Assembly: GCF_948472415.1 (NCBI RefSeq)
Contig: NZ_OX419519.1
Location: forward strand, 4,154,001 to 4,218,000
Direction: 5' to 3'
Length of the DNA: 64,000 nt
Origin: Kitasatospora fiedleri
GTDB lineage: Bacteria; Actinomycetota; Actinomycetes; Streptomycetales; Streptomycetaceae
Part shown: positions 27,043-34,741 of the stretch, piece by piece
Layout of the letters: the number at the start of each line of letters is the position of its first letter
How positions within the stretch are numbered: position 1 is the stretch's first letter
The notes under the pieces: model-generated
Seen by the model: only the letters and a program-made list of their open reading frames with translations
Database searches by the model: none
Told to the model about the DNA's origin: nothing
Program-made: the position numbers and the translations under genes

Positions 27043-27246
27043 ATGCACTCCGACAGCACGCCTGAGAACTGGGTCAAGAGCAGCTACAGCAACCAGGACG
27101 GCGGCGACTGCATCGAGGTGGACGCCAACCGCCCGGGCACCGTCCGCGACTCCAAGGACCCCGACGGCCCGCGCCTGCGTTTCGCCCCCGCGAGCTGGGA
27201 CGCCTTCGTCACCGCCGTCGCGGCGGGTGAGTTCGGCAACCTCTGA
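27043..27246 (+). CDS. DUF397 protein, copy 2
   Basis: A 67-residue DUF397 protein almost identical to the copy at 26716. The changes (for example GGACVEVD to GGDCIEVD and RFTP to RFAP) keep the family pattern, so both copies may be functional. It lies beyond a terminator hairpin and carries only the remnant of the XRE gene upstream, so its expression would depend on the duplicated leader. Confidence 0.8.
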   Translation: MHSDSTPENWVKSSYSNQDGGDCIEVDANRPGTVRDSKDPDGPRLRFAPASWDAFVTAVAAGEFGNL

Positions 27247-27289
27247 TCCGAAACGCTCACGGGGCACCGCAGTCCATGGCCGGCTCCAG

Positions 27290-27640
27290 CGCGGGCGCGG
27301 CCACAGGACCGTTACCGGTCGACCGTCGCAAGGCTGGCAGCAAGCACCACTTGATCGGCGACGGCGGCAGCATCCCGCCAGCCTGACCGACCACCCCGCG
27401 AATGACCCGACGACCTGCGCGACGACAGCGAACTCCGATCGCCGAAAACCGCGCACACACCGGATGCTGTCGGCCGTCTCCCGCCGAGGCGAACCCGACA
27501 TCATCGGCTCCGGCGAGCTTCGCCACGCCGTCGAGCGGGCCTTCGCCCACCTCCACTCGCTCAAGCGCCTCGCCGTCCGCCGGGAGAGACACCTAGACCT
27601 CCACGGCGCTTTCGCCTCACTCGCCTGAGCACTCATCTGC
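27290..27640 (+). pseudogene. decayed IS5-type transposase remnant
   Basis: Broken frames here give pieces typical of IS5-family transposase C-termini: AGSKHHLIGDGG, then HAVERAFAHLHSLKRLAVRRERHLDLH. They are split by frameshifts and stops. A homologous remnant lies on the opposite strand at 34050-34480. The two remnants bracket the mobile junction. Confidence 0.65.
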
Positions 27641-27667
27641 CTGTGACGCCTCAACCGACAGGCACAG

Positions 27668-28552
27668 TGAGCCTTTTCAGCGTTGAAGCTCAAGGGTGAG
27701 GACGGCCTTGGCTGCTGACGTCAGCCAGTTCGGGCTGCATCGTGCGTGCTGGAAGATTCGCCAGCGTTTGACTGTGGCTACGCCGCGCTCGACTGGGTGG
27801 CGGAGCCGGGCGTGAGCCCGGTTCAACGATCGCTGCCGGGGCTGAGTTCCTTGCGGGCGGGGCGTCTGGCCGGTATGGCGAAGGTGCCGCCGGCGCCGGT
27901 GTACGCCATGTCGGCCAGGGCCGGGATGCGGAGTCGGATGCAGGTCTTCACGATGCGGTGGGTGCGGGCTGCGGTGAGGTCGTGGGTGCGGCCGGGCAGG
28001 GCGCGGGAGATCCACACGAGCTTGCCTGTCGGGCCGGTGATGACCTGGTGGTTCACGCCGTGGCGTCGGTGCTTGCCGGAGTAGTCGGCGCGGCCGTCGC
28101 CGACGCGGTCGCACTCGGCAAGGGTTCCGTCGACCAGGACGTACTCCGCACCGGCGTCGCGCAGGGCCCGGGTCAGACCGGGCGCCTTCCGGGCCAGCAG
28201 GTCGGTGACCTGGTGGACATAGGCGTGGGTGGTACCGACGCTGATCCGAAAGCCGGCCGCAATCTGCGCAAGTGTGTCGTGCTTGCGCAGGTAGACCAGT
28301 GCGACCAGGGTGCGTTGGGAGGGACGGAGTTTGCAGCGGCGGTCACCCTCGCGGGTGACGATGAGCATGGTGACCCACTCGACGAGGGCGTGCGGCAGGT
28401 CCAGTGCGGCAGGATAGGTGACCAACGAGGCTTCCTGGCTGGTTGCTTGAGACGTGAGACATCTCGATCAACCGTCTGGGAGCCTCGTTCGTTCTGCTCT
28501 CGTTCCCACCGCTGGACCGTCACCCGATCGGTGGCCGCCCTGAAAAGGCTCA
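27668..28552 (-). mobile_element. IS5-type insertion sequence, copy 1 (885 bp)
   Basis: The element is bounded by 13-bp perfect terminal inverted repeats, TGAGCCTTTTCAG at 27668-27680 and its complement at 28540-28552. It is nearly identical to the inverted copy at 31052-31937. Its single transposase gene is frameshifted. No flanking target duplication is evident. Confidence 0.88.
27677..28425 (-). pseudogene. frameshifted IS5-type transposase, copy 1
   Basis: Compared with the intact 249-residue copy at 31179, this gene has one C fewer in a run of C residues (four instead of five, near 27839-27843 on the minus strand). The frame therefore ends after residue 200 at LSPGSDR. A second difference changes Ala to Thr (SQRTLVA). 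The DDE Asp residues ([12 protein letters not shown]) remain in the truncated part. It is most likely inactive unless frameshifting restores it. Confidence 0.8.
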
Positions 28553-28555
28553 CTG

Positions 28556-28952
28556 GGTCTACCGTGCTGGCCTGGGGCCGGTGCGGGCCCTGCGGTCAGC
28601 GTCCCTGCGCAGGCGGGGTGTACGGCGCGGGCGTGCGCAGCTCGTCGGATTCAGGCAGGAAGCACGTCTCCGTGAGGACTTCGTGCAGGAACAGGACCGC
28701 TCCCCGGGGGCAGCGGTGGGATCTCGCTCGCTTCTGCTGTGTTCCTCACTGCGTGGTCTTCTTCGCGATGGGCTGGCGCCGTGGTCCACGCGCGGTGCGG
28801 CGTTTTCTCCTGTCCCCGCGCATGGGGCGGGACTGTTCGCGTTCGGGTGAAGAATTGCCTGGAATTGGGTCGACTGCTCGGAAAGTGCCGGGGGGACTGC
28901 CAGACTGCGTTCTCCATCACCGGCCGCCGGAAGAGCGACAGCGGGAGCAGTC
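28556..28952. other. 397-bp leader without a convincing gene
   Basis: Between IS copy 1 and the deacetylase gene I see only short overlapping frames on both strands, none with a supported start. The DNA is less GC-biased than its surroundings. It probably contains the deacetylase promoter and the debris of the IS insertion. Confidence 0.4.
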
Positions 28953-29696
28953 ATGGAAAAGGTCGACGAGGGTTTCTCCAGCGGCGCGTTGGAGCCGGTG
29001 GGCAGCGGTCCTTTCCCGTGGACGTTGATGTACCACTCCGTGGCGCGGGACGAGGACGACCCCTACCTGATCACTGTGAGCCCATGGCGGTTTCGTCAGC
29101 AGATCCGCTGGCTCGCGGCGCGTGGCCTGCGGGGGGTAGGGGTCGGCGCGCTGATGCGCGCCCACGCCCTCGGGCGGGCTCGGGGCTTGGTGGGGCTCAG
29201 CTTCGACGACGGCTACCGGGACTTCGTGGAGCAGGCGGTTCCCGTGCTGGAGGAGTACGGCTTCACCGCAACGGTGTACGTGGTGGCGGGCAAGCTCGGC
29301 GGCCACAACGACTGGGATCGTGAAGGACCCCGCAAAGCGCTGATGTCCCCCCGTCAGGTCCGGGAGGTCGCCGCGGCGGGCCTGGAGATCGGCTGCCACG
29401 GCCTGACCCACTGCCGGCTGGCCGGTCTCGGCCGGCGGGAGCTGGTGGCGCAGGTCGCCGACAGCCGGGCCGCTCTGGAGGACGTGACAGGGGATGAGGT
29501 CGCGGGCTTCTGCTATCCGTACGGGTCGTACGACCGGGCGGCGGCGGAGGCGGTGGGAGAAGCAGGCTACGGCTACGCGTGCGCTACCGGCCGCGGCGGC
29601 GACGACTGGCTCACCCTGCCGCGCTGCTACGTGGGCCAGCGGGACGGGGCGGTCCGCCTGGCCGTCAAGCGAGGTCTGCACCGCTGGCGGAGCTGA
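28953..29696 (+). CDS. polysaccharide deacetylase (NodB-like, CE4)
   Basis: The 247-residue enzyme has the NodB motifs: LSFDDGYRDF (catalytic base and metal Asp), CHGLTHCRL (His-x3-His metal site) and FCYPYGSYD. It would remove N-acetyl groups from a glycan. There is no signal peptide, so it may act inside the cell or on a lipid-linked precursor. The ATG at 28953 follows GGGAGCAGTC. It is cargo between the IS copies and ends at a long bidirectional hairpin. Confidence 0.85.
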   Translation: MEKVDEGFSSGALEPVGSGPFPWTLMYHSVARDEDDPYLITVSPWRFRQQIRWLAARGLRGVGVGALMRAHALGRARGLVGLSFDDGYRDFVEQAVPVLEEYGFTATVYVVAGKLGGHNDWDREGPRKALMSPRQVREVAAAGLEIGCHGLTHCRLAGLGRRELVAQVADSRAALEDVTGDEVAGFCYPYGSYDRAAAEAVGEAGYGYACATGRGGDDWLTLPRCYVGQRDGAVRLAVKRGLHRWRS

Positions 29697-29727
29697 CGGG
29701 CGGCCTGCGCGGGCGGTGCACCGAAAA

Positions 29728-29773
29728 CCCCGCCCACTGGGAACGGCCTTGAGGCCGTTCCCAGTGGGCGGGG
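29728..29773. terminator. perfect 21-bp stem bidirectional terminator
   Basis: Positions 29728-29748 and 29753-29773 are fully complementary with a TTGA loop (the stem begins CCCCGCCCACTGGG). The element sits in the 81-bp gap between convergent genes. An AAAA stretch before it gives a T run for leftward transcripts. Confidence 0.85.
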
Positions 29774-29777
29774 CGGG

Positions 29778-30593
29778 TCACCGCTGCGGGGAACCGGACA
29801 GGCGGAGCCAGGACTCGTGCCACAGCAGGGCGCACTGCCGGTCACAGCCGATCGCGGCCATGGGCCCGCCGTCGCAGCGCAACCCGGTGAGGGTGAACCA
29901 GCGGCCCCCCACCGGGCGCTGCCACCACGCCAGCGAACGGTGGCTCACTTCGTGAGCGGCGAAATCTTCTCCGACATGCCGCTCCATGCCGGGCTGGAAG
30001 GGAACGCCGTGCAGCCGGCCGCGTCCGTCCAGGGTCGCCCGGATCTCGGCCAGGCTGCGGACAGTGGCCCGCAGAGCCGCCGACCGGTCGGCCGGGGCCG
30101 GAGTCGGCGCGGCGGCGGGCTCCACCCACTCGTCCCGGAAGAGCAGGGAGCAGTCCAGCCCGCACCCCTGGGCGCCGTCAGCGCCGTGGCAGGTGGCCCC
30201 CGCGAGGGCGACGGTGCCAGACAGCCGCCGGATCCGGTAGTGGTCGTCGACCATCCGCCGCACCACCCGTTCCACCTGGTACATGCCGCCGCAGAACGAC
30301 CACTGGCTGCCGGTGAACCACAGGCCGCGGTGGCAGTCCTTCGCGTCCAAGGTGGCCCGGATCTCCGATGCCTCCTTGACACGGACCCAGTCCCCCTCCC
30401 GGTACCGGGAGGGCCGCCCCGGAGCCGGGACGTCGCCCCGGTCCTGCCGCCGCTGCTCATGGGCGATCCGCAACCGCCGCACCGCTCCCAGCGGGGGAAA
30501 GTCGCGCAACGGGAGGCTCTTGTACTGACAGCGTTCCTCCACGCGGACCGCCGACTCCCCGGGCGGCGCGGTTCGGTGCTCCTCGGTGGTCAT
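29778..30593 (-). CDS. Cys-rich unknown protein with two internal repeats, 271 aa
   Basis: I do not recognise a function. The protein contains two related halves. Each has a SEIRATLD or AEIRATLD helix, a Gly/His/aromatic middle, and a Cys-containing end followed by an acidic aromatic motif: CGLDCSLLFRDEW in the first, CDRQCALLWHESW in the second. The paired CxxxC-like clusters suggest metal or disulfide binding. It sits next to a deacetylase on IS-flanked cargo, so a glycan-related role is possible. There is no signal peptide. Confidence 0.65.
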   Translation of the reverse strand: MTTEEHRTAPPGESAVRVEERCQYKSLPLRDFPPLGAVRRLRIAHEQRRQDRGDVPAPGRPSRYREGDWVRVKEASEIRATLDAKDCHRGLWFTGSQWSFCGGMYQVERVVRRMVDDHYRIRRLSGTVALAGATCHGADGAQGCGLDCSLLFRDEWVEPAAAPTPAPADRSAALRATVRSLAEIRATLDGRGRLHGVPFQPGMERHVGEDFAAHEVSHRSLAWWQRPVGGRWFTLTGLRCDGGPMAAIGCDRQCALLWHESWLRLSGSPQR

Positions 30594-30772
30594 AGCTGAC
30601 GTCCCATCGGTCGGAATTTATCGAACCAGATTAGCGCTTTCCGCTCCGGAGCCGGGCCCGCCACAATTGACGCCCCTATTCATTTGATCCACCTAATACT
30701 CTCTCCGGGGGAAATCGGGCCGCACGATCCGCTGTGGAAATGCAAACGTGCAATGATTATTCCGTCAGGCCC

Positions 30773-30843
30773 GGTGGAGTGGCCGAGAGGCGAGGCAGCG
30801 GCTTGCAGAGCCGCGCACGGAGGTTCGAATCCTTTCTCCACCT
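30773..30843 (+). tRNA. tRNA-Cys (GCA anticodon), supernumerary copy
   Basis: The 71-base gene folds as a full cloverleaf. The acceptor stem GGTGGAG/CTCCACC is perfect, the D arm is GCC/GGC, and the anticodon stem GCGGC/GCCGC encloses loop TTGCAGA (anticodon GCA). The T arm is GGAGG-TTCGAAT-CCTTT with two terminal G-T pairs. The discriminator base is T, the normal identity element of bacterial tRNA-Cys, and no CCA is encoded. It lies alone on the IS-flanked segment rather than in a tRNA cluster, and is about 10 kb from a LanB-like gene whose relatives use aminoacyl-tRNA. Confidence 0.88.
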
Positions 30844-31051
30844 CAATAGCATGCATTCCCGGCGGCGCCCGATCCAGCGCCTGCCTTTCCGTAGCGGTGC
30901 GAAGCCATGGCTGGCCGCGGCTGGACGTGATCGAGTCGCACGCCGTGGCCGACGCCAGATCTTGCCCAGGTCGGCCGGCAAGCATCCGCCCCTCTGCCCC
31001 CGCATGCCGATGCCGCAGGTGCCACCAAAGGCGAATCCCCGCCACTGTGAA

Positions 31052-31937
31052 TGAGCCTTTTCAGGGCGGCCACCGATCGGGTGACGGTCCAGCGGTGGGA
31101 ACGAGAGCAGAACGAACGAGGCTCCCAGACGGTTGATCGAGATGTCTCACGTCTCAAGCAACCAGCCAGGAAGCCTCGTTGGTCACCTATCCTGCCGCAC
31201 TGGACCTGCCGCACGCCCTCGTCGAGTGGGTCACCATGCTCATCGTCACCCGCGAGGGTGACCGCCGCTGCAAACTCCGTCCCTCCCAACGCGCCCTGGT
31301 CGCACTGGTCTACCTGCGCAAGCACGACACACTTGCGCAGATTGCGGCCGGCTTTCGGATCAGCGTCGGTACCACCCACGCCTATGTCCACCAGGTCACC
31401 GACCTGCTGGCCCGGAAGGCGCCCGGTCTGACCCGGGCCCTGCGCGACGCCGGTGCGGAGTACGTCCTGGTCGACGGAACCCTTGCCGAGTGCGACCGCG
31501 TCGGCGACGGCCGCGCCGACTACTCCGGCAAGCACCGACGCCACGGCGTGAACCACCAGGTCATCACCGGCCCGACAGGCAAGCTCGTGTGGATCTCCCG
31601 CGCCCTGCCCGGCCGCACCCACGACCTCACCGCAGCCCGCACCCACCGCATCGTGAAGACCTGCATCCGACTCCGCATCCCGGCCCTGGCCGACATGGCG
31701 TACACCGGCGCCGGCGGCACCTTCGCCATACCGGCCAGACGCCCCGCCCGCAAGGAACTCAGCCCCCGGCAGCGATCGTTGAACCGGGCTCACGCCCGGC
31801 TCCGCCACCCAGTCGAGCGCGGCGTAGCCACAGTCAAACGCTGGCGAATCTTCCAGCACGCACGATGCAGCCCGAACTGGCTGACGTCAGCAGCCAAGGC
31901 CGTCCTCACCCTTGAGCTTCAACGCTGAAAAGGCTCA
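31052..31937 (+). mobile_element. IS5-type insertion sequence, copy 2 (886 bp)
   Basis: This is the intact partner of the copy at 27668, in opposite orientation. Terminal repeats TGAGCCTTTTCAG (31052-31064) and CTGAAAAGGCTCA (31925-31937) are perfect. It is one base longer than copy 1, which accounts for the frameshift there. Confidence 0.88.
31179..31928 (+). CDS. IS5-family DDE transposase, intact
   Basis: The 249-residue transposase starts at TTG 31179 ([11 protein letters not shown]). It has an N-terminal helix-turn-helix ([22 protein letters not shown]) and a DDE_Tnp_4-type catalytic domain with [10 protein letters not shown] and ALADMAYTG Asp motifs and a C-terminal [17 protein letters not shown]lu motif. 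It would cut and paste the flanking element and could act in trans on copy 1. Confidence 0.88.
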   Translation: MVTYPAALDLPHALVEWVTMLIVTREGDRRCKLRPSQRALVALVYLRKHDTLAQIAAGFRISVGTTHAYVHQVTDLLARKAPGLTRALRDAGAEYVLVDGTLAECDRVGDGRADYSGKHRRHGVNHQVITGPTGKLVWISRALPGRTHDLTAARTHRIVKTCIRLRIPALADMAYTGAGGTFAIPARRPARKELSPRQRSLNRAHARLRHPVERGVATVKRWRIFQHARCSPNWLTSAAKAVLTLELQR

Positions 31938-32457
31938 GTGATCGTGTTAGGAGCTCTTCGGGCCCGTGATGTCTGCGGAGCCATGGGCCGCATCACGATG
32001 ATCATCCCCGTGACCTGCCGACTCATCGAGGAGAATATCCCGACCCAGTGCGGAACACGAGTGCTGGCGCAGGGGCGGGGCACCCAGCCGCAGGACGAGG
32101 CCCAGCGCGCGGGGTGGCTTGATTCAGCGGTCTCAACGACAGTTTTCCACCATTTTCGCCGCAGGAAGCTCACTCTGTGTGTAGACGAATGGCGTCCTGC
32201 CAGTTTGCTCACGTCGAGTGCGCCTTGGTTTGCCCGAGCAAATACGGACAGAGTTGCCCACGGCGAGTAACCTTCTGTAATCGATTGGTCATGGCCTTGT
32301 GAACATTCGGTCTTTGTGCTGCGACCGCCAACCCTGGAGGATCAGTCGCGCAGCCAGTCAGGCCATGCCTGGCGCGGCCGTAGACAGATCGGGGCTCCGA
32401 CGCTGGAACGTCGGAGCCCCGTCCTCGCCACGCTCCTAAGGGAAAAGGAAGAAACAC
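31938..32457. other. 520-bp segment without a supported gene
   Basis: Between IS copy 2 and the secreted peptide gene only short, poorly biased frames occur. The sequence is lower in GC than the genome average, with AT-rich spots near 32140 and 32270, consistent with foreign or decayed DNA. It ends in a strong hairpin at 32391-32420. Confidence 0.4.
32391..32420. terminator. 12-bp stem hairpin upstream of the secreted peptide gene
   Basis: GGGGCTCCGACG and CGTCGGAGCCCC pair perfectly around CTGGAA. It could end transcription from the left or act as a leader hairpin of the peptide gene, whose start is 38 bp downstream. Confidence 0.6.
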
Positions 32458-32760
32458 ATGGCGAAGCTCAGCAACCCCATAACTCGAGTCCGTTCCGTCG
32501 CGCCCAAGGCGGCTGCCGTCGTGGGCGTTTCGGCGCTCGCGTTTATTGGCTTCATGCCGACCGCGCAGGCGTCGTCCGGCACGAGCAACAATGTGCTCGG
32601 ATGCTACTCCACGTGGGGCAACACGGGAACCAACGCGCACTGCTTCAACGTCACCCTGGGTGGCACCTTCCAGAACTTCGCCGCCTGCAACGTCGAGGCC
32701 GACAAGTACGCGTACCTCAGCATCTCGCAGGGCTCCACGGCCGCCAACTGGGCCAGCTGA
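32458..32760 (+). CDS. small secreted protein, probably frameshifted near its end
   Basis: The ATG at 32458 follows AAAAGGAAG. The 100-residue product has a Sec signal peptide (basic N-terminus, AAAVVGVSALAFIGFM core, cleavage after AQA) and a mature part with Cys residues at GCYSTWGN, AHCFN and AACNVE. Just past the stop, another frame continues QLNCTWKIDYSEISYLG to 32807, which looks like the natural C-terminus, so the gene probably suffered a small deletion near 32750. Followed by ABC-transporter remnants, it may be a decayed secreted peptide or bacteriocin-like locus; that function is only a guess. Confidence 0.6.
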   Translation: MAKLSNPITRVRSVAPKAAAVVGVSALAFIGFMPTAQASSGTSNNVLGCYSTWGNTGTNAHCFNVTLGGTFQNFAACNVEADKYAYLSISQGSTAANWAS

Positions 32761-32916
32761 ACTGCACCTGGAAGATCGACTACTCCGAGATCTCCTACCT
32801 CGGCTGATTTCCGGCAACGTTCTGAGTGACCGTGGCATACCTTCCATGCCACCCATGGCCGGGTGCCGGCGTCCCGTCGACGCCGGCACCCGGCTTGGAC
32901 CGATGAGAGGCGAAAC

Positions 32917-33411
32917 GTGCAGGTCGTAGTGAAGGCGTCCGGGCTGGGCCAGGGATATGGCCGGAAGAGGGTGCTGGCGGGGATGGACCTCCAGGTCAAC
33001 GCTGGAGTCCTCGGCCTGCTGGGTCCGAACGGGGCGGGCAAGACAACACTGCTCCGCACGCTCGCGACCATTGCTCCCCCTGCGGAAGGAACCCTGGAGA
33101 TCTGCGGGCAGCAGATATCGATGTGGGAAGCGGCCGAAAGCATTTCGATCAGCATCATCACGGCGACTCTTCCGGCCGGCTGTCAGCCCACGGCCCCGGC
33201 TGCGGCGCAGAAGTACTTCACCGCCGCGTTCGAACTCGCGACCTGGCTCGACGTCCGCATGACAGGAGGCGGCCAGCCGGCGAACGTCCATGGTGGTCCC
33301 CCGGGAGTGGACCGGGCCGCAGTTGCTGCGGTCGCCACACAACCGGAGTCCGTGCAGACGGCGTGGGTCCGTGACCGCCTTTCCACCGTTCGGAGCACCG
33401 ACTGTGGTTGA
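32917..33411 (+). pseudogene. truncated ABC transporter ATPase
   Basis: The first 70 or so residues are a clear ABC ATPase N-terminus with Walker A (LLGPNGAGKTTLLRTLATI). After SMWEAAESIS the similarity ends abruptly, and no Q-loop, signature LSGGQ or Walker B follows. The rest of the 164-codon frame appears to be unrelated fused DNA. It cannot be a working ATPase. It lies between the peptide gene and a membrane protein gene. Confidence 0.75.
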
Positions 33412-34057
33412 GCGTTTCGACATGATCTGGCGGTATCTGCGACTGCATCGTGTCGAGGTGCTCTGCCTGGGTCTCCTCGCCACCTGCACCACCAGCGTGG
33501 TGGTGGGGTCCCTGGTAGCGGTGCTTCCGTCCAGCGGCCCCAGCGGGACGGTCTCCATCCCGCTCCGCAGCTACATCCCGCTGACATCGGTCGTTATCGC
33601 GCTCAGCAGTCGCCACAGCGCCATGGCGGACATGGACACGGCCGGATCGCACTGGCTGAGGCGTTCCGAACTGCTTTACACCGGTCTGGTGGCGACACTC
33701 GCGGTCGTGCTCACCGGCGTCACGGAGCTGTTCGTTTCCACCCCGGAAGTGGCCGTGGTCCTTTCCCGCGCCGCTGTGATCTGGGCCGGCCTGGCCGTGC
33801 TGTCGGGTCGGCTCTTCGGGTGGTTGCTGTCCTGGATCCTGCCAGTCATCACCCTGTTTCCACTGACCTACCTGGCCGAGGACGGGAACGGCGACGATCG
33901 CTGGTGGGACTGGACCCAGCAGGAAGCGGCAAGTTGGCCGTGCTGGGCACTGGCCGGAGCAAGCACGCTGATTGCGGTGTGTGCGATGACGGCGACCCCG
34001 TGGCGAGTCACCGCACTTGCCGGACGAGTCCTGGGAAGGCAGCAGCACGGCGGTTGA
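33404..34057 (+). CDS. integral membrane protein, possible ABC-associated permease
   Basis: The 217-residue protein has about six hydrophobic segments (for example VLCLGLLATCTTSVVVGSL and LLYTGLVATLAVVLTGVTEL) and no soluble domain. GTG at 33404 or ATG at 33422 may start it. It directly follows the broken ABC ATPase and may have been its membrane partner. Given the loss of the ATPase it is probably non-functional. I do not recognise a specific family. Confidence 0.55.
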   Translation: MVERFDMIWRYLRLHRVEVLCLGLLATCTTSVVVGSLVAVLPSSGPSGTVSIPLRSYIPLTSVVIALSSRHSAMADMDTAGSHWLRRSELLYTGLVATLAVVLTGVTELFVSTPEVAVVLSRAAVIWAGLAVLSGRLFGWLLSWILPVITLFPLTYLAEDGNGDDRWWDWTQQEAASWPCWALAGASTLIAVCAMTATPWRVTALAGRVLGRQQHGG

Positions 34058-34480
34058 ACAGGACGGAGAACTCAGGGCGGAGAACTGGCGGGCCGACTGG
34101 TGCTTCGATGTCAGCGAGCGGTTCGTGAGCCGAGGCGAGGGCATCGGGCTTGACGAGGCGCTTGAGCTGGTGGACTCGGGCGAAGGCCCGCTCGACGGCG
34201 TGGCGGAGCTTGCCGGGGCCGATGATGTCGGGCCCGACCCGGCGGGAAGTGGCCGGCAGGGTACGGCGGTTGCGCGGTTTTCGGCGGTTGAGGTCCGTTG
34301 TCGGAGCACTCGTCGTCGCGCAGGGCGTCGAAACGTTCACGGGGGTGGCCGGTCCGGCCGGCGACCAGCGGGATGCCGTCGCCGTCGCTGATCAAGTAGT
34401 GCCCGCTCCCGGTCTTGCAGCGGTCGACCGGCGACGGGTCTGTGGCCGTACGCCCTTCTTCGCGCGCACGCGATAGGCGC
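34050..34480 (-). pseudogene. decayed IS5-type transposase remnant, inverted relative to 27290
   Basis: Minus-strand pieces include SGHYLISDGDGIPLVAG, then, in another frame, LRHAVERAFARVHQLKRL. These match the remnant at 27290-27640. Frameshifts and stops break the gene. Its position next to a truncated DUF397 fragment suggests that this element inserted into, and helped copy, the DUF397 locus. Confidence 0.65.
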
Positions 34481-34493
34481 CCACGCGGGCCCA

Positions 34494-34571
34494 CGCCCCG
34501 ACGGCCCGCGCCTGCGCTTCGCGCCCGCGAGCTGGGACGCCGTCGTGGCAGGCGAGTTCGGCAACCTCTGA
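34494..34571 (+). pseudogene. DUF397 3'-end fragment
   Basis: About 78 bases match the end of the DUF397 genes at 26716 and 27043 (DGPRLRFAPASWDA ... GEFGNL stop), with a short internal deletion after SWDAVV. No start or N-terminal half is left. It marks the right edge of the mobile junction, 7.3 kb from the intact copies. Confidence 0.75.
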
Positions 34572-34741
34572 CCCGAGACGCGTGCGGTGCCCTGACCGCT
34601 CGCGGGGCGGGTGGGGTGGGTGTTCGGGCGGGTGCGGGAGGGGATAGGGGGCCGATAGGCCGGTCGGTTCGGGGGGATAGGGGCGGCCGGGAGAGTGGTG
34701 CTCACCAGGAGGCGAACCTCCGCCGAACCGTGAGGACCCGG
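34572..34741 (+). promoter_or_regulatory. leader of the region B ABC transporter, with direct repeats
   Basis: The stretch contains two copies of GGGGATAGGGG about 37 bp apart, and just before the start two heptamers GCGAACC (34712-34718) and CCGAACC (34723-34729) separated by four bases. The 11-bp period is that of SARP binding sites, and a SARP gene lies at the far end of region B. The heptamers are very close to the start codon, which weakens the case. Confidence 0.4.

Larger units (their letters stand above)
26690..27246 (+). repeat. tandem duplication of the XRE 3' end plus DUF397 gene
   Basis: Segment 26690-26919 is repeated at 27017-27246 with few mismatches. The copied block includes the last bases of the XRE gene (CCTGGAAGGATTCGC) and the whole DUF397 frame. 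This shows that copy 2 arose by duplication rather than being an independent family member. A third, truncated relative lies at 34494-34571. Confidence 0.85.
27668..31937. mobile_element. composite-transposon-like unit: inverted IS copies around 2.5 kb of cargo
   Basis: Two copies of the same IS in opposite orientation flank a segment with a polysaccharide deacetylase gene, a Cys-rich repeat protein gene and a tRNA-Cys gene. The copies differ by one indel and at least one substitution, so they are recent. Either they mobilised the segment together or recombination between them can invert it. No target duplication was found to prove joint transposition. Confidence 0.55.

Noticed and set aside
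28556..28952. Short frames on both strands upstream of the deacetylase
   Set aside because: They overlap each other, lack ribosome sites and show no recognisable motifs.
30773..30843. tRNA pseudogene or integration-site remnant
   Set aside because: All four stems pair, the anticodon and discriminator are correct, and no integrase or direct repeat of the tRNA 3' end was found in the window.
27668..31937. Proven composite transposon with target duplication
   Set aside because: Flanks of the outer and inner IS ends show no matching short direct repeats, so joint transposition is only a possibility.
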